This document shows, piece after piece, positions 5,317 to 5,881 of a DNA stretch of 5,881 nt; positions within the stretch are counted from its first letter, which is position 1; the number at the start of each line of letters is the position of its first letter. The stretch is from NCBI GenBank assembly GCA_003165115.1, contig PLSJ01000069.1, forward strand, positions 22,690-28,570, read 5' to 3'. Source of the DNA: Syntrophaceae bacterium (GTDB lineage Bacteria; Desulfobacterota; Syntrophorhabdia; Syntrophorhabdales; WCHB1-27). The notes under the pieces were generated by a model. The model saw nothing but the letters and a program-made list of their open reading frames with translations. It was not told the DNA's origin and did no database searches. The translations under genes were made by a program, and so were the position numbers.

Positions 5317-5881
5317 GTGGCGAAGATAAAAACGACACATGAACTGGAAACTTTGAGGCAATCTCTCCTGGGTGAGAGAAAACCGGAAGGGGGCCTCATC
5401 ACGATATGCAGCGGCTCCGGCTGTCACGCTTACGGGTGTGAGCTGGTCACGGCCGCATTCAAAGAGGAGCTTGAAAAGCAGGGGCTGCGGGCTGCGGTGG
5501 AGGTAAAGGCCACCGGCTGCCACGGCTTCTGCGAGCGGGGGCCTCTGGTCGTGCTCAAGCCGAAGAACATCCTCTACCAGCGGGTCCAGGTCGCGGACGT
5601 GGCCGAGATAGTGGCGACTTCCGTGATGGGCGGCAGCATCGTCGAGAGGCTGCTTTACGAAGAGCCAAAGACGGGCAGGCGGATCACCGCCGTGGACGAC
5701 ATACCCTTCTACCGCGCGCAGCAGCGGCTGATCCTCGGCAACAACACCCTGCTCGACCCGGCGTCCATCGACGACTACATAGCGTTGGGCGGCTACTCCG
5801 CGCTGGTCAAGGCGCTCGCCATGGGCCCGGAAAAGGTGATCGAAGAGATCAAACGCTCCGGTTTGCGCGGCCGCGGCGGCG
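5317..5881 (+). CDS. NuoF-like NADH-binding flavoprotein subunit with N-terminal [2Fe-2S] domain, 3' end off the right edge
   Basis: The first 188 codons of a NuoF/HndC/HydB-type protein. This family holds FMN and iron-sulfur clusters and exchanges electrons with NAD(P)(H) in NADH dehydrogenases, NAD-linked formate dehydrogenases and multimeric bifurcating hydrogenases. Residues about 27-110 form a thioredoxin-like [2Fe-2S] domain with C-x4-C (Cys31, Cys36) and C-x3-C (Cys68, Cys72). The 51-kDa-type region follows: PFYRAQQRLILGNNTLLDP, GGYSALVKAL, and the beginning of the glycine-rich FMN/NADH loop (SGLRGRGG) at the window edge. The N-terminal [2Fe-2S] domain marks the HndC/HydB-like branch rather than classical respiratory NuoF. 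It starts with GTG, set by an in-frame stop just upstream. It follows the PorB-NuoE fusion by 42 bases, so NuoE and NuoF partners are adjacent as usual, but NuoE is attached to PorB. The 3' domains are not visible. Confidence 0.9.
   Translation, partial: MAKIKTTHELETLRQSLLGERKPEGGLITICSGSGCHAYGCELVTAAFKEELEKQGLRAAVEVKATGCHGFCERGPLVVLKPKNILYQRVQVADVAEIVATSVMGGSIVERLLYEEPKTGRRITAVDDIPFYRAQQRLILGNNTLLDPASIDDYIALGGYSALVKALAMGPEKVIEEIKRSGLRGRGG

Noticed and set aside
1..5881. tRNA, rRNA, CRISPR arrays, insertion sequences
   Set aside because: No repeat-spacer pattern, terminal inverted repeats, transposase motifs or RNA gene signatures were seen on either strand.

Overview
The window reads as part of an anaerobic, G+C-rich bacterium. 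Its genes encode a ferredoxin-type 2-oxoacid oxidoreductase, a succinyl-CoA-synthetase-like enzyme and NuoE/NuoF-type NAD(H) electron-transfer modules. This combination is familiar from sulfate-reducing and syntrophic Desulfobacterota-like bacteria. That placement is an impression from gene content and protein style; no marker gene is present to prove it.

Layout. Bases 1-671 (minus strand) hold the first 223 codons of a SucC-like ATP-grasp subunit that runs off the left edge. Bases 672-933 are a divergent control region. Its left part is G+C-rich and its right part (about 781-930) is strikingly A+T-rich, with a perfect 9+3+9 palindrome sitting on a consensus -35 box. Bases 934-1662 (plus) encode a FadR-type GntR regulator. 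After a 111-base leader with a plausible promoter and small hairpins, a tight plus-strand operon begins: porC (1774-2349), porD (2354-2644), porA (2645-3823), a porB-nuoE fusion (3823-5274) and the start of a nuoF-like gene (5317 to the right edge). The gene order C-D-A-B and the motifs match the four-subunit pyruvate-type oxidoreductase family.

How the genes may work together. PorCDAB would oxidatively decarboxylate a 2-oxoacid to an acyl-CoA and pass two electrons through [4Fe-4S] clusters. Normally these go to free ferredoxin. Here the beta subunit carries a complete NuoE-like [2Fe-2S] thioredoxin-fold domain at its C terminus, and the next gene is a NuoF-like flavoprotein with its own [2Fe-2S] domain. 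The simplest reading is a physically wired 2-oxoacid:NAD(H) oxidoreductase, possibly an electron-bifurcating or confurcating one. The divergent SucC-like enzyme could recover the acyl-CoA energy as ATP, and the GntR regulator between the two transcription units is the natural candidate to control both. The fusion is directly visible in the sequence. The complex, its substrate and its electron acceptor are inferred.
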